A stretch of 22,268 bases of DNA from assembly GCA_019677205.1 (NCBI GenBank), contig JAAMXY010000944.1:1-22268 (forward strand), given 5' to 3'. Position 1 is the first letter of the stretch. Each line of letters begins with the position of its first letter. Source of the DNA: Pinguiococcus pyrenoidosus (taxonomy: Eukaryota; Sar; Pinguiophyceae; Pinguiochrysidales; Pinguiochrysidaceae). Of this stretch, positions 11,031 to 20,940 are shown piece by piece. The notes beneath the pieces are model-generated. The model saw nothing but the letters and a program-made list of their open reading frames with translations. It did no database searches and was not told where the DNA came from. A program made the position numbers and the translations under genes.

Positions 11031-11607
11031 GAGGCTTGCGCGCTCAAAACCAGGGGATCCCACGCGCTCAAAGGGCCAAAAGCGGACGAAAGGTTGTTTT
11101 GGGGGAGCGGGGGGCAAAGGTTTTCTGGCGCGTAGTCGGCTTCAAAGCACTTCTGATCCAATCTGAAGCAGGCTGGCGTCCCTGCGCTCCGATTTCATAG
11201 AGCTTACAGCTTCTATCCAAACGACGCGCGGCGCAGGTGACACCAGATACGACGCGCAAAAGTCAAATGGATTTCGCCGCGAAAACCCTCTCGAAGCCGA
11301 TCTGGTATCCGTCTGTCACAAGGAAGATCCCGCGGCTTCTCCACAGCCAATTAACGGCGATCGCTTTGCCAAAATCGGCTTCCGCCAATTATGTACCGGT
11401 CCCGGCGGCGTTCATCCAATTGTGTGCGTACCTAAGATTTGGAATGCGCGGCCTTGTGACAGAAGGACTACTGGTTTCCGACCTTTGGCGATTCTCCGCC
11501 TTCGCTGTTTTCTTCCAAGAAACACAGCGCCTGTGCACTGTGTCTTCCGCGTCAGAGTCGATCGCGGGAACTTTATAGTCGCTAGCTGCTTGTTCCACTG
11601 CTGCACC
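11031..11607. promoter_or_regulatory. Divergent spacer between NUP107 and the nucleolin-like gene
   Basis: This 577-bp spacer separates two divergent start codons and has no convincing gene. It carries four CCAAT boxes on the + strand: 11158-11162, then CCAATTA at 11347-11353 and 11385-11391, and CCAATTG at 11416-11422. An imperfect palindrome, TTTCGCCGCGAAA (11272-11284), resembles E2F-type sites. A G-rich run lies at 11099-11113. This is probably a bidirectional promoter; factor identity is inferred only from motif shape. Confidence 0.4.
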
Positions 11608-13453
11608 ATGGCTCGCACCAAGAAGAAAGTTCGTCCGCAGCGCCCGCTTTCATGCAGCGGCCTCCCGCGAGATTCTCACCTGCCTTGCCGAATTCTAGGG
11701 ACAGCGGCGCTCTCAGAGGGAGCAGGGCGAGGCTGTCAAGAAGGCCCGGCTCTTGCAGGAAGCCGAAGAGGCGGCAGCCGCAGCCAGCTCCGGCAAGAAG
11801 AAGGAGCAGAAGAAGCGCAAAGCGGAAAGTCTCGCCGTGGATGTGTCGCCAAAGCGCAAGAAGATCAAGCCTGGAGCCGCCCTTGGCAAGGCGCCGGAAA
11901 GCCCCGTGCAGCAGAAGGCCGGCGATGAGGCCGCAGAGCGCAAGCTGCAGAAGAAGAAGGAAAGGAAGGAGAAGAAGAAGCTGAGGAAGGAGGCCAAGCG
12001 AAAGAAGAAGGAAGCGGAAGAGCGCAAGAAGAAGGAGGCCGAGAGAATCCAGAAGGCCGCGGAGGAGGAAGACGAGGACTCCGAGGAAGAGGAGGAGGAG
12101 GAAGAAGAGATGGAAGTCGAGGAGGAGCCCAGGAAGAAGAGCAAGAAAGCTCCGCAACTGTCCAAGAAGGACGACGAGGACGACGACGAGGACGACGACG
12201 AGGACGACGAGGATGAAGATGACGAAGATGAAGAGGATACCGTCAAGGCCAAGCCTGCCATTTCCAAGGCCGGCGAGGATGCCGAAGAGGCCGACGAGGA
12301 TGAGGACGAGGACGAGGACGAGGAGGAGGAGGACGAGGAGGAGGAGGACGAGGACGAGGACGAGGAAGAAGCTCAGACGTTGACGAAGGCCACGCAGAAG
12401 ATCACCCAGAAGGGCGGCGATGACGATGACGATGACGATGACGATGATGACGACGACGAGGAGGAAGAAGACGATGAAGAGGAGGAGGACGACGACGGCG
12501 AAGACGAAGATGGCGATGATGCCGAAGAGGAGGACGACGAAGAGGAAGAGGCGGCTGACGCCGCAACGGCTATCTCCAGCAAGAAGGCCTCCGAGTCGTC
12601 CTTCGTCAAAGATACGCGTGGAGATGACAGCGCTGCTGGCGAGGGCTGCGAAGTGTTCGTTAAGGGCCTTCCTTGGTCGGCGACGCAGGATGAGGTGATG
12701 AGCTTCTTCGGCAGCTGCGGCGAGATTAGCAAGTGCGATCTTCCCCTGAACGACCGCGGCCAAGCGAGCGGGAACGCTTTTATCACCTTCGACTCGGCGG
12801 ACGGCGCGCAGGCTGCGATCCAGATGAATGGCGAGACCTTCACGGGCTCCGAGCGCTACGTGTCGGTGAAGATGGCCTTTCAGAAAAACAAAAGGGATGA
12901 CCGCAACCCGATGAACAAGGAATGCCCGCCCGGGTGCTACAGCATCTTTGCTGGCAACCTCAGCTTCAACATCCAGGAGTCCGACCTGCACGAAGCCTTC
13001 AAGGAGTGCGGCACCGTCACCGCCATCCGCTGGGGAGAGGACCGAGAGACCGGAGAGTTCAAGGGCTTCGGCTGGATCGACTTCCAGGAAGGCGAGGAAG
13101 CCGTCCGGGAGGCCGTCAAGCTCCACGGCAGCTACGTCTGCGGCCGGGAGATTCGCATCGACTATGCTGTACCACGGGAGCGCAAGCCCCGCGGCGACTT
13201 CGACAACTCGAGGGGCGGCCGCGGCGGAGGTCGCTTCGGAGACCGGCAATCCGGTGGCCGGGGCGGCGGGCGCAGCTTTGGTAACGGTGGCGGCTTCGGC
13301 GGCGGTGGCGGAGGCCGAGGATTTGGCGGCGGTGGCCGAGGTGGGCGTGGAGGTCGCGGTGGCGGACGTGGTGGAGGTCGTGGTGGAGGCGGCTTCAGCA
13401 AGCCCAAGACGGGCATCCAGGAGTTCTCCGGCAGCAAGGTTACCTTCGATTAG
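11608..13453 (+). CDS. Nucleolin-like protein: acidic tract, two RRMs, RGG tail
   Basis: Exon 1 (11608-11628, MARTKKK) and exon 2 (11699-13453) are joined across a 70-nt GT-AG intron and encode 591 residues. Without this splice the start codon's frame leaves the coding frame. The order of parts is nucleolin/Nsr1/Gar2-like: a Lys/Glu-rich basic start, a long Asp/Glu tract (about 128-292), RRM1 (about 323-400; RNP2 VFVKGL, RNP1 SGNAFITF), RRM2 (about 420-497; RNP2 IFAGNL, RNP1 KGFGWIDF) and a Gly/Arg-rich RGG tail (about 504-575). Nucleolin-type proteins bind nascent pre-rRNA in the nucleolus and aid processing and ribosome assembly. The acidic tract is coded by impure GAC/GAG/GAT triplet repeats, so its length is likely variable. 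A long antisense open frame here is only the complement of this biased composition. An exact orthology to nucleolin, rather than another acidic RRM/RGG protein, is not certain. Confidence 0.88.
12060..12560 (+). repeat. Asp/Glu-coding triplet repeat tract
   Basis: About 500 bp of near-continuous GAC, GAG, GAA and GAT codons inside the nucleolin-like gene, broken by a few Lys/Ala/Thr-coding interruptions near 12130-12170, 12240-12295 and 12370-12420. It is a composite, imperfect microsatellite coding the acidic region. Confidence 0.85.
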
Positions 13454-13969
13454 CTTCGCGTCACGTCATCTTCTCGCCGATCGCGCGCTCAGGAAGGTAG
13501 CTGATGGTGTGCGCGAGTGTCTTACTGTGTGTATGTAGGCATGCTGGGGTCTCTTTTCAATTCAACTAGAGCTTCGTATCGAGTAAGCGACAGGGTTCTC
13601 TAGGCTGAGTATTCCGCGGATCCTCGTCTGCTTTCGAAGGCGCTTCTGCTCTTCCATCTCTGCCCTCAGCAGCTGGCATCGAAGAGGCGAACGCGCACTC
13701 CGTTTGTTCCCCATCTTCTGTGCAAAATAGCGACTCCCAACTCGTTTCATCATCATCACTCATTCCTCATTCCTCATTCCTCATTCCTCATTCCTCATTC
13801 TTCAGGCTTCATCCCTCATCATCATTTCGTTTCATTTTCAGACATTCCTTCGCCCTTCGAGGATCGTATCCGTGCACAATATCGATGTTGATCGCGCGGC
13901 CAAGAACCGCGACGAACGCCACAGCGTCGGCCCAATCCGCCGATGTAGCAGTAGCCAGAATCGGACGCC
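13454..13969. other. Spacer between the nucleolin-like gene and ALG13
   Basis: It holds the 3' UTR of the nucleolin-like gene, a 7-bp tandem repeat at 13761-13802, and presumably the short ALG13 promoter; a CCAAT box sits at 13932-13936. A 65-codon minus-strand ATG frame (13763-13566) is present but unsupported. I see no other gene. Confidence 0.5.
13761..13802. repeat. 7-bp tandem repeat (CATTCCT)6
   Basis: Six head-to-tail copies of CATTCCT, the last with one change (CATTCTT). They lie about 170 bp upstream of the ALG13 start, followed by degenerate TCAT-rich sequence. Confidence 0.9.
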
Positions 13970-14556
13970 ATGGGAGAAGTCTTTGTCACCGTGGGGACCA
14001 CCAAGTTTGAAGGTGCGCCGCCGGGATCATGATTGCGCACCGCTAGAAGCTCCTCTGACCCCCCCTCGCAGCGCTCATTCGATCCCTCAACTCGGATGCC
14101 GTCGCGGAGGCCTTGAAGAAGCGAGGATTTTCCCGGGTGACGTTGCAGATCGGTCACGGCGAGCTGGAGCCGCAGCGCCATGACGGCCTGGACGTCCAGT
14201 GGTACCGCCTCAAGCCCACCATTGCAGAGGACATGGAGCGGGCCGAGCTCATCGTCAGCCACGCCGGCGCCGGGAGCATCGTGGAGGCCCTGAGGCTGCG
14301 CAAGAAGCTCGTGGTGGTGGTGAATACGGCCCTGATGGACAACCACCAGCTGGAGCTGGCCGAGGCGCTGGCAGATAGGGACCATGTGGTGGCCACGACT
14401 TGCGAGAACTTGGCTCACGACCTGGCGGAGGCAGACCTAGAGGGCCTCCGCGTGTACCCAGAGCCGGATCCCAACCTGATTCCGCAACTGCTAGATAGTG
14501 TGGTGTTTGGGGATGCTTGGGAGGCTGCACAGGACCGCGAAGGAGCATCACATTGA
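13970..14556 (+). CDS. ALG13: UDP-GlcNAc transferase subunit ALG13
   Basis: Exons 13970-14012 and 14072-14556, split by a 59-nt GT-AG intron within an Ala codon, encode 175 residues. ALG13 is the cytosolic catalytic half of the ALG13/ALG14 enzyme. That enzyme adds the second GlcNAc to dolichol-PP-GlcNAc on the ER surface at the start of N-glycan assembly. The N-terminus MGEVFVTVGTTKFEALI is the family's opening strand and TVGTTxF motif. The donor-binding segment ELIVSHAGAGSIVEAL, followed by KKLVVVVN and LMDNHQLELAEAL, is the signature of GT28-type C-terminal domains. The length is close to single-domain ALG13 (yeast is about 200), and no OTU/Tudor extension is present. It lies in tandem after the nucleolin-like gene and converges on the ADCK gene 71 nt away. 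The partner ALG14 is not in the window. Confidence 0.93.
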
Positions 14557-14627
14557 TCGCCTCCTCACGGATCAAAGCTCGAACGAATCGTGGATTGCTG
14601 CCTTCCACGAGAAGCTTGGGCGCCTTG

Positions 14628-17080
14628 CTATTCCATGGCTACCCCTGTTTGACGGAGGAAGTCTTCTTCACCCTCCTGCACTAGAACCTTTGGGGGAGCA
14701 AAGTGGAAGTGAAGTGAGACGCGTGGAAAGTCAGCAGGAAGGCGGAGACCCGCGACAAGAAGGAGCATCGGCGCACCTGTTTCGCGAGCGGCAGCCAAGC
14801 CGCTACCGTCGATCTATGCTGCTTGAGAACGTGCCCAAGGCCCCGCAGCATGATGGCGACGCGAACAATCATGACAAAATCTTCGTCAAGCTCTTCCACT
14901 GGGTCGTCGGCTTGCAGTTCATCCAAAAATGCCTGGCAACGAGAAAGGATTCGCATCGGCTTGCGATCGGTCGAGGCGTCTTCTTTTCCGGGTCCAGCTG
15001 ACGCCTTGACGTACCTGAGGGTGTTTCCCTTCGAGGATCTCGGCGTCCTCTCGATCGAAGAAAAGCCTCGCAAGCTTCAGCATCGTCACGTCCTTGTTAT
15101 ACTTCGTACGATACCGTGTGCTCTTTATCTGCTCCACGATCAGCGCCTCGTCATTCGAGTGCAGCGCGAGAAGAATCTTCGCCAACTGCACCCTCGTACG
15201 GGTGTCGATTCTCTTCACTTGGCCATAGTCAATGAGGCCGAGCTTGTCCTCGCTCCCGTCGTGCACCAAGAGCACGTTCCCAGGATGCGGGTCTCCATTG
15301 AAGCAGCCTTCCTATTGTGGTTAGTGCGGTGCTCTTCTTGCTCGAAGACAACGCCGCAACGCCTTACCATCAACCAGAATCTGATGTCCATGAATCTCTA
15401 GAAGGTCATCGACGAGGCGCGCATGATTCAGGGGCACGAGCTCCCGTGGATCGAGCACTGGCCGCGGCGCCACGTACGGAAAGAGGCCGACGGAGAAGTT
15501 CCAGAGGCGCGCAACGAGGTTGTCTAGGAAGACCTTGGCGCGCACGGACGCGATGATCGAGTCCGTCTCCTTCGCACTGGGTCCGTAGCGCAATCTGTCG
15601 TAGGAGGGAGTTCAAAAAGGCGTCAGGAAGCTCCGAGGAGGTACAAAGCAAACCAAAAAAGAAAAGGGAGGCAGCCGCCATGCACGGATGTATGAGTACC
15701 GGCCCTCGATTTCCGCTTCCTTGTCAAGTCTGGCCTCGATCGCAAGCATTTCGTCAAGAGTCATGCCTTTGAGGGAAGCGAACTTTTTCATGTCCTGCCG
15801 CAGGCCATCGGCGAGCTTCGTCGCAGGCCGCAGCTCCTGCACGCCATAACGTGGCAACTGTGAAGCTAGAATCGACACAGAGGCAACGCGTCGCATCGAA
15901 TCATCTTGAATCTGTGCGTACCTCCATGACCAGCAGCTTTGGCGTGCAGAGCTTGGCCTTTGCTTTTGGGATCACGATGCGATTTCCGAACCGATTGAGC
16001 ATGTTCTGGCGAATCTCGTTGAGCTGGCCGGCCTCCGCGGTGTAGTCGAACTCCGTCATGAACTGCTTCTCAATTTCGACCAAGGCGGGAACGTGCTCGG
16101 GTTGGGCGATGCGGCAGAAGAACTTGATCGTCCAGATGTCGCCTCGGAAAAGGCGCTCCACCTCCGGATACTGCACCTAGCCGTGAGGATTGAGGCGAGA
16201 AGGCGCAAGGCATTGAGAGATCAGCGGAGCCGCATCCCCGCTTGCTCCAAACTTCCCCGGACCTTCACGACCACCTTCTCGCCGTCCTTGAGCACGGCGC
16301 GGTGGACTTGTCCGATGGATGCAGCGCCAATGGGCCTCTCATCGAAAGAAGAGAAGACATCCTCTGCAGAGCAGGTACGGTGATGGGTCGTAGCGATCCA
16401 CTGCTTGAGCCTTTCTCTGTGCGGTGCTTGAGCGTTTCCTATGCAGAGCTCACCCAGCGGCTTCCCGAGCTCGTTCTCGACGATCTCGCGCACCACTCCG
16501 AATGGCTTCGAAGGTACGTTATCCTGCAGCACCTCCATGGTCTGCACCCAGTGCTCCGGGAAGGCATTGGCGATGTTCGTGGCCGCCATCTACCGCCAAC
16601 GCGAGCGACCGTCAGGACCTCTGCTCGGTCGCAACATGAGCGTCTTCTCTTGAGACCGCCTCGCTTCTGGCTACCTGACCAATCTTGATGTAGAATCCCC
16701 GGAGCTGCAGAATGATGTCAAGGGCGTCCGGCGCCCATATTCGGTGCAGCTTCTGGAAGGCGTCGTCCCGCGCGTGAGGATCCCCGCCCCTCGTTCGGAT
16801 GTCGGTCAGCTTGTACTGCAGGTAGCCAGGAATCGCCACCCGATAGAACCGGAGAGCACGATCGAAGTTCTCCGGCCCCACCTGCGCAGGGTAGGCAGGT
16901 GGCCAGAGCGGCTGAGCAAGCAGTCTTGAAGCTGCCAGCAGGCCGAGGAGCCAAGCAGAGCCTCGCAGAGGACTCTGGTCTCGAAAATGTTCTGCCACGT
17001 ACGTGCTCCCGCAGAGCCAGCCCTCCCGCGGCACCGCCCACCAGAGCGACGCCGCTCGCCACACCGACGCGCCGGAGCAT
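14628..17080 (-). CDS. ADCK1-like UbiB-family atypical kinase, ten exons
   Basis: Minus-strand exons: 17080-17003, 16881-16675, 16589-16454, 16363-16263, 16176-15922, 15836-15700, 15594-15368, 15307-15015, 14932-14777 and 14675-14628. All nine introns are GT-AG and 60-121 nt long, and every junction keeps frame, giving 545 residues. UbiB/ADCK proteins are atypical kinase/ATPases of mitochondria and plastids linked to quinone and lipid metabolism. Visible hallmarks: KxGQ motif (KIGQ, 92-95), the Ala-rich nucleotide loop [17 protein letters not shown] with the ATP-site Lys (K174), catalytic loop DPHPGN (386-391) and metal-binding DYG (407-409, in place of DFG). The N-terminus has a short hydrophobic segment ([15 protein letters not shown]), as in ADCK1. 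The last acceptor is the least certain: an alternative AG 5 nt earlier would give a different short tail. A further 5' exon cannot be excluded. Confidence 0.85.
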
Positions 17081-17532
17081 GTGCAGTTCCAAAGGCGCAC
17101 CGTAGACCTGCCTTTGGGCACAAGGACCACCACGTGAAGAGCTGCGAAACCCACAAGAGCGAAAAGACCATCACCAGGGGATCAGCTGACAGCCAGCCTG
17201 AGGCTTGCATGTTGTTTTCAGCGCCGCTCTCCCGAGTTCCCGAGTTCCCGAGCCGTCCTTTTGCTTCTTCGGCACCTTTGTGTGGCAAGGACACTGCACA
17301 CATACATACCAGGACAGGGGCTCCGGGAATGTGCCTTGCGTCTCGCATCTCCGTCTTCTTTCTCTGGATCGCCTCCTCCGGTCCCGTTGCGCTCCCGGAG
17401 GATTTAGCTCGTCTCCTCGCCGGACGGGGGAAAGTTGCTGGGGATTGTAGAAAAGGGGGGAGAGGCGTCCTTGTTTGCACTGGCTGAAGCAGCCACTTTC
17501 CTCCGTATTTGCGTCCTTCAGCAGGCCGTAGC
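17081..17532. promoter_or_regulatory. Divergent spacer between the ADCK-like and PIG-F genes
   Basis: A 452-bp spacer between head-to-head genes. It includes three copies of an 8-bp unit (CCCGAGTT, CCCGAGTT, CCCGAGCC) at about 17228-17251. A minus-strand frame with a hydrophobic stretch (near 17120-17210) could be an extra 5' exon of the ADCK gene, but I found no forced splice. No CCAAT or TATA box stands out. Confidence 0.3.
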
Positions 17533-18156
17533 ATGCTCAGCAGTCTGATTCAGGTTTGGCAGGCCATCTGCCTGCTTGCGTGGCATCACTTTGCCTTCAG
17601 TGATCGCAGTGATACTACTGACGGAATGCATGGCACGCTGTGGCAGCCTGCGCTCCTGATCGGACTTTGCTGCTACTATGCGGCACTGCACTGCCTTGTG
17701 CTGCGGAGAACCATGCGGAAGAGTCGGCATCCCGCATTCATACCCACAATCCTCTGTCGCAGCGTGATTGGAACGTGTGCATGCTTCGTCGGCCTCGTTC
17801 TGTTCGGAGCGCCGTTGAGTCCCGAGAAAGCACCGCATACGCTCGTTGCGGGTGCTGTCCTCTCCTGCCTGGAGGTGCTGCCATGGTGGGAAGTCGCCAA
17901 GGATGCGATAGACCGGGCGCCCAGCGGCAAAGAGCTGCCCAGCCGAGGCTCGCTGGCCTACGGGTACGTTCTGAACGAGCGTCAGATCGTTAGCGGTGCG
18001 ACGCTGGCGGGCGTCTGGTTCGGAGCAGCTACGATTCCGCTGGACTGGACGATGTTGTGGCAGACATATCCACGTCCATTGATCTTCGGCGCCGGCGTAG
18101 GACGATTGATGGGCGTGCTGGTTCACACGGCTTCCTTGGTTCTAGACTGGGTGTGA
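17533..18156 (+). CDS. PIGF: GPI-anchor biosynthesis protein PIG-F/GPI11
   Basis: A single exon of 207 residues from the ATG of MLSSLIQVW to TGA. PIG-F is a polytopic ER membrane protein that partners with PIG-O and PIG-G (Gpi13/Gpi7) for ethanolamine-phosphate transfer to GPI-anchor mannoses. Several hydrophobic segments are visible (ALLIGLCCYYAALHCLVL; SVIGTCACFVGLVLFG; LVAGAVLSCLEVLPWW). The family signature lies near the C-terminus at about residues 154-185: SGATLAGVWFGAATIPLDW, then a WQ and a Gly-rich last helix. The length matches the family (about 210-220). It is transcribed divergently from the ADCK-like gene and converges on eRF3 with 240 nt between stops. No intron was needed. The PIG-F call rests mainly on the C-terminal signature and the topology. 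Confidence 0.88.
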   Translation: MLSSLIQVWQAICLLAWHHFAFSDRSDTTDGMHGTLWQPALLIGLCCYYAALHCLVLRRTMRKSRHPAFIPTILCRSVIGTCACFVGLVLFGAPLSPEKAPHTLVAGAVLSCLEVLPWWEVAKDAIDRAPSGKELPSRGSLAYGYVLNERQIVSGATLAGVWFGAATIPLDWTMLWQTYPRPLIFGAGVGRLMGVLVHTASLVLDWV

Positions 18157-18396
18157 TCGAAGACAGCAGACAGCGCTTAGCGAAGCAGGTCGTTCTTTAT
18201 TTTCGTGGGAGTTGTCGTCTGCGTCAACGCATGAAGCTCCGTAGGTCTACCGCAGCATCTTCGCCCAAGCGTACACTGCCGCCCGGATTAGCTAAGCTCA
18301 AGGTCAACGCCGCGATGCGAAACACTAGTCACCAAACCACGACTTCAAGCTTCTGCGCGCTCATGGACTTGGTCTTCAGGAATCCCGTGACACCCT

Positions 18397-20940
18397 TTAG
18401 TTCATGATGCGGACGATCTTGCCGATGCCAATGGTTTGACCCTCGTCGCGGAGGGTGAAGCGACCGAGCTGCGCCATGTTCTCGTAGGTCTCCAGGCAGC
18501 AACTTCGCTCTAATTGCAGCTCACAGGACACCATATTCCCCTGTCGCGCGAAGCGTTGCCTCTTGTCCTCCCCCTTGACCTTGACCATCCCGATCCTAGT
18601 GCACACCACCGTCTCCTCTACGCAATGTGCGTGAAACATGCACGTGTATCCCGAGGTGAAGAGCGGACGATGCTCCAGCATGTCCACCAAGGCCACTTGT
18701 GCGCGGAAGGTCGTCACGACGCTGCACTTGTCCTCCCGGCCGCAGATCATGAAACCCTTCATGACATCTTCAAGGTTGATGTCGGACAGCTTCAGCTTCA
18801 CGTTCTCGCCGGGATTGCTCCAGGCAACCTAGGATTGGCGGCCCGATCCGTTTAGTCTATCCCACTAACTCCATGTCTTCCTTTCGGTTCGGAAGCGTCG
18901 CCTCTGCGGCTGCATCTTGCCGCCCTCTTGCTCAGCCCACCCCACCGCCCACCCCGCTACTCTGCTTACCGGCTCATCGTCACAGTAGACCGCCTGGACG
19001 GTCGCAATGTTGTCGCCGGGCATGATGCAGACCTTCTGACCTCTTCTAACCGCACCTGATTCCACTTTCCCTGCGGGAAGCAATTTGGGCAGTTAGTCCG
19101 TGAAGTGCGCATTCTCAGCAGTCCCACGGAACTAAGGGCAAACGCGTCGCTGGTCTGAAAATTGTAGTCTATAGATACATCACGGGCATGCTCACGCGAA
19201 ATGCTTTTCATCATACCAGCGCAACGCGTGGATTGCATTGCAAATCAGTCGGTCAGTCGATTTCTGTCCTCCACATATGTTGCTTCGGAAGAACGAAAGT
19301 TATTTTGTGTAGAATGTTTCTTTGCATCAATCCGACTGTCCCCAATTCGAAGTGCTCCTTCCTTCCGTCCTTCCTTCCTTCCTTCCTTCCTTGGCGCGCG
19401 AGGCACGTACCCATGATCATTGTGCCCCGCTCCGTGTACCGATCCAGGACGGGGATTCGCAGCGGCCCGTCCGGGTCGCGATCCACTTCCAGGGCGTTGA
19501 GCAGAGCCAGGAGGGTCCCTTGCGATGTGAAGTTCTGAGGAGGCGTCGCCGTGTGGTAGCCATGCCACCACGGGCACTCGTCCGCGGAGACTTCCTCCAA
19601 GACGTTCCCACCCGTGAGGCCCGAGATGGGGATGAAGCGGACGTCAAACTTGGGCCGAAATCCGCACTGCTTCAAAAACGGCTTCAGCTTCGAGCAGCAC
19701 TCGTCGTAGCGGCCCTGGTCCCACTGCACGGTGTGGTCGTCCATCTTGTTGATGACAACGACGAGGTGCTGAACTCCGAGGGTCTTGGCCAGAAGCGCGT
19801 GCTCTCGCGTCTGTCCGCCGCGTTCGAAGCCCGTCTCGAACTCCCCTTTCCGCGCAGAGATGACGAGGATGCCGACGTCTGCCTGGGAGGCGCCTTGGAT
19901 CATGTTCGGCACGTAGCTCTTGTGGCCGGGCGCATCCAGAATTGTGAATCGCTTGTGCTCGGTGGCGAAATGCGCGCGCCCGACCTCCACCGTCTTGCCC
20001 TTGGCGCGCTCTTCGTCGTTGGTGTCCATGATGAAGGCCAGGAACCAGGACTCGCGATTCTTGTCTTTCGCCTCCTGCTCGTACTTCTCCACCGTCCGCT
20101 TGTCGACGTGGCCCGTCAAATACAGGATGTTGCCGCTCAGCGTGCTCTTGCCCGCGTCGACGTGGCCAATGAACACGATGTTCAGGTGCGGCACCCCCGA
20201 TCCTTCCCCAACGTCGCCCTCATCTTCATCGCCACCATTCTCTTCGGCCTGGACCTTCTCCTCGGTGGTGTCCGCCGACGCTCCATTGCCCGCTGCGGGA
20301 GCATCCAGCTTGGGCAGCTCCGGCTCCGGCTCCGGTTCCGGCTTCGCCAATGCACTTTCCTCCGGCGCGGCTTCCGCCTCGGTCTCCTCTGCTATGTCCG
20401 GCTGCGCAGCGCTGTCCTCCCAGTCCTCGCCGGTGCCCTGCGCGGCAGCCGGCGGCTCAGCGGCTTGACCGTCCTGCTCCCAGTCGTCGACCTCTGTCCC
20501 GCCCCGTTCCTCGAGAAGCTTCAGGACTTCGGGTCTGCGGCAAAAGGAAAGGGAAAACAGAGACGCGTTATCCGCTGTGAACATGCCGGCTCTACTGTGG
20601 AGCCTTCTGCGTCGCATATGCTCCCGAAGGCAAAGCCCTGCAGCTTGCTGGTGCCGCCGGCCAGAGGTCCGCTGCCGTCTCTGTCGCCTTACCTACGCAT
20701 CAGGGCGTCGGGGTCTTCCAGCATCTGGAGCGCCTGCTGCCGGTCGCCATTGGCCAGCTGGAGCGTCACTTTCCATAGCGGGTCATCCTCGTCCACTTCC
20801 TCCGCGTTGTCCTGCGCCTCGGGCGCCACCGCGGGCTCTTCCGCTGGAGGAGCCTGCGCCTCCGTAGGCGCGCCGGGCGTCCAGGACGACGCGCCCGGAT
20901 TGAAGGAGAACGACGACGCGTTGGGATTCAGACCGCTCAT
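18397..20940 (-). CDS. eRF3: Eukaryotic translation termination factor eRF3 (GTPase)
   Basis: Minus-strand exons 20940-20693, 20534-19411, 19070-18970 and 18828-18397 (introns 158, 340 and 141 nt, GT-AG) encode 634 residues. eRF3 is the GTPase that partners eRF1 to release finished peptides at stop codons. The N-terminus starts MSGLNPNASSF and holds two overlapping PAM2-like motifs for poly(A)-binding protein, then an acidic/Pro/Glu-rich linker. The GTPase domain starts near residue 200: G1 GHVDAGKST (206-214), switch-region KGKTVEVGRAHF, G3 DAPGH, G4 NKMD, and a PISGLTG G5 region. Domains II and III follow, with MPGDNIATVQA, NPGENVKLKL and the near-terminal FTLRDEGQTIGIGKIVRI, typical of eRF3/HBS1. 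VEVGRAHF and the PAM2 motifs favour eRF3 over HBS1 or eEF1A. The 340-nt intron carries a CCTT repeat. A mobile element sits about 215 bp upstream of the start. Confidence 0.93.
19357..19392. repeat. (CCTT)9 microsatellite in the eRF3 intron
   Basis: Nine CCTT units with one G interruption, inside the 340-nt second intron. On the transcribed sense strand this is a GGAA-type purine run starting about 18 nt after the 5' splice donor. Confidence 0.9.

Noticed and set aside
11582-13249. 555-codon minus-strand open frame with long Val/Leu/Ile runs that look like membrane helices
   Set aside because: The hydrophobic runs are simply the complement of the Asp/Glu codon repeat in the nucleolin-like gene.
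13566-13763. 65-codon minus-strand ATG frame starting MSDDDETSWESL
   Set aside because: It looks mildly protein-like, but a competing frame overlaps it, it is short, it has no upstream support and it lies between two + genes. Transcript data could revive it.
14681-14776. Read-through of the ADCK frame past the last donor, ending at 14681
   Set aside because: The tail past the conserved LPLAKQ segment is unlike the family, a good GT donor follows directly, and splicing to 14675 gives a short acidic end at usual intron length. The choice remains less certain than other junctions.
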